Shown here one piece after another: positions 5,270 to 6,080 of a stretch of DNA of 6,080 nt. This stretch comes from Myxococcales bacterium (GTDB lineage: Bacteria > Myxococcota > Polyangia > Fen-1088): contig PMJE01000265.1 of NCBI GenBank assembly GCA_003157315.1, positions 10,164 to 16,243 of the forward strand. The letters run 5' to 3'. Every line of letters starts with the position of its first letter. The stretch's first letter is position 1. Position numbers and translations under genes: made by a program. Under the pieces are notes generated by a model, which did not search any database, was not told where the DNA came from, and saw nothing but the letters and a program-made list of their open reading frames with translations.

Positions 5270-6080
5270 CTGCGAATCCCACGAAAACCCAACCAAACGA
5301 AAAGGTCGAAGCCGCGCACGCCCGTCTGGCTAGCACCGGACGCAACGATCCCTGCTTCTGCGGCTCCGGCAAGAAGTACAAGAAGTGCCACCTGGCCGAC
5401 GACGAGGCGGCCGTCTCGTCGCCCCCCCAGGCGCCTGACCCTGAAGAGCTGCTCGCCTCGGGCTGGCGGCTTTTTGAACAGCGCAGGCCAGCGGCCGCAG
5501 AGAAGGAGTTTCGCGCCGCCCTTGCCGTGCGGCCCGACTGGACCGACGCCCTGGTCGCCATCGGCTTGGCGCGCCTGCGCTCGGGCGATCAGGATGCTGC
5601 GCGCAAGGAGTTCAACGAGGTCCTGCGCATCTCCGAAAAACTGGCGGCCGAGCTGCGCGAGTCGGGCACCAAGGACGCCTTTTCCCGCAAGGAGGCACAG
5701 GCGTATCTACGTGCCAGCCACGCTCTCGGATGTCTGGCCTTTGACCAGGAACGCTACCAGGATGCTGTGGTAGATCTCGAACGCGTGTATGCGGTGGACC
5801 AGGGCGCGGTGGGAACCGAGGCTCGTCTCATCGCTGGCGCCGCACTTCTCAAGCTCAAGCGGTCGGCGGATGCGGTGCAGGTTCTGCAAGTGGCCAGCAA
5901 GTCAGAAGCCGGAGCGGGCCGCGCGTTGCTCAGCCTGGGCCTGGCCAACTTTGCCGCGGGTGATCGGGCTGCGGCGCAGGCCGCGATGCTGCAGGCTTTT
6001 GCCGCCAATTCCCACTTCGGCGCTGCGCTGCTGGGTCGCGTCCCCTCGTCAGCGGCCAACCTTGGCGCAGCCACAGCCGG
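5266..6080 (+). CDS. SEC-C zinc-motif and TPR protein (3' end outside window)
   Basis: The frame is open from the GTG at 5266 to the window end (271 complete codons, no stop). An in-frame TAG at 5254-5256 makes this GTG the only upstream start. Residues 30-42 are a SEC-C motif, CFCGSGKKYKKCH, with Cys30, Cys32, Cys41 and His42 as zinc ligands. The same motif ends SecA, where it binds SecB and ribosomes, and it also occurs in many unrelated small proteins. From about 58 onward the protein is made of helical TPR-type repeats: roughly 58-92 (ASGWRLFEQRRPAAAEKEF), 92-125 (DALVAIGLARLRSGDQDAA), 146-180 (ASHALGCLAFDQERYQDAV), 186-210 and 220-252. No signal peptide or membrane segment is seen. It probably acts as a scaffold or adaptor in the cytoplasm, with an unknown partner. 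It follows the PilZ gene by 47 bases and has no clear ribosome binding site. Confidence 0.85.
   Translation, partial: MTANPTKTQPNEKVEAAHARLASTGRNDPCFCGSGKKYKKCHLADDEAAVSSPPQAPDPEELLASGWRLFEQRRPAAAEKEFRAALAVRPDWTDALVAIGLARLRSGDQDAARKEFNEVLRISEKLAAELRESGTKDAFSRKEAQAYLRASHALGCLAFDQERYQDAVVDLERVYAVDQGAVGTEARLIAGAALLKLKRSADAVQVLQVASKSEAGAGRALLSLGLANFAAGDRAAAQAAMLQAFAANSHFGAALLGRVPSSAANLGAATA

Overview
The window is GC-rich and densely coded. It resembles a predatory or social delta-type proteobacterium, and Myxococcota is the best guess. The reasons are the strong G/C preference at third codon positions, a PilZ protein of the myxobacterial paralogous type, a two-domain cyclic-nucleotide-binding protein with a TPR-like N-terminus, and a SEC-C/TPR protein. 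This is a judgement from protein style; no database comparison was possible.

Left block (1-2053). A protein that starts outside the window ends at 497 and overlaps by 20 bases a small ribbon-helix-helix (RHH) DNA-binding protein (478-708). That gene meets, tail to tail with only 10 bases between stop codons, a leftward gene (2053-719) for a TPR-like plus tandem cyclic-nucleotide-binding protein. Its first nucleotide pocket looks intact. Its second lacks the phosphate-binding arginine.

Centre (2054-3823). A 224-base divergent intergenic region holds an AT-richer patch with a candidate promoter and two mutually exclusive small hairpins. From it run two rightward genes 13 bases apart: a DUF1232/YkvA-like protein and an HD-domain protein. 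The HD protein looks like the body and tail of a CCA-adding tRNA nucleotidyltransferase without the nucleotidyltransferase head. A strong inverted repeat covers the end of the HD gene.

RNA gene and right block (3872-6080). The small-type bacterial SRP RNA (4.5S RNA, ffs) follows directly, with the full domain IV signature. After it come a candidate promoter, an iron-trafficking/oxidative-protection protein (YggX), a two-domain PilZ protein 9 bases downstream, and a SEC-C zinc motif plus TPR protein that runs off the window end.

Taken together, the window mixes housekeeping (SRP RNA, YggX) with second-messenger readers (cyclic nucleotide, c-di-GMP) whose partner domains are degenerate. I see no CRISPR array, insertion sequence, tRNA, or convincing defence or mobile system. 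The most unusual items are the head-less CCA-enzyme-like HD protein beside the DUF1232-like gene, and the long hairpin at the boundary with the SRP RNA.
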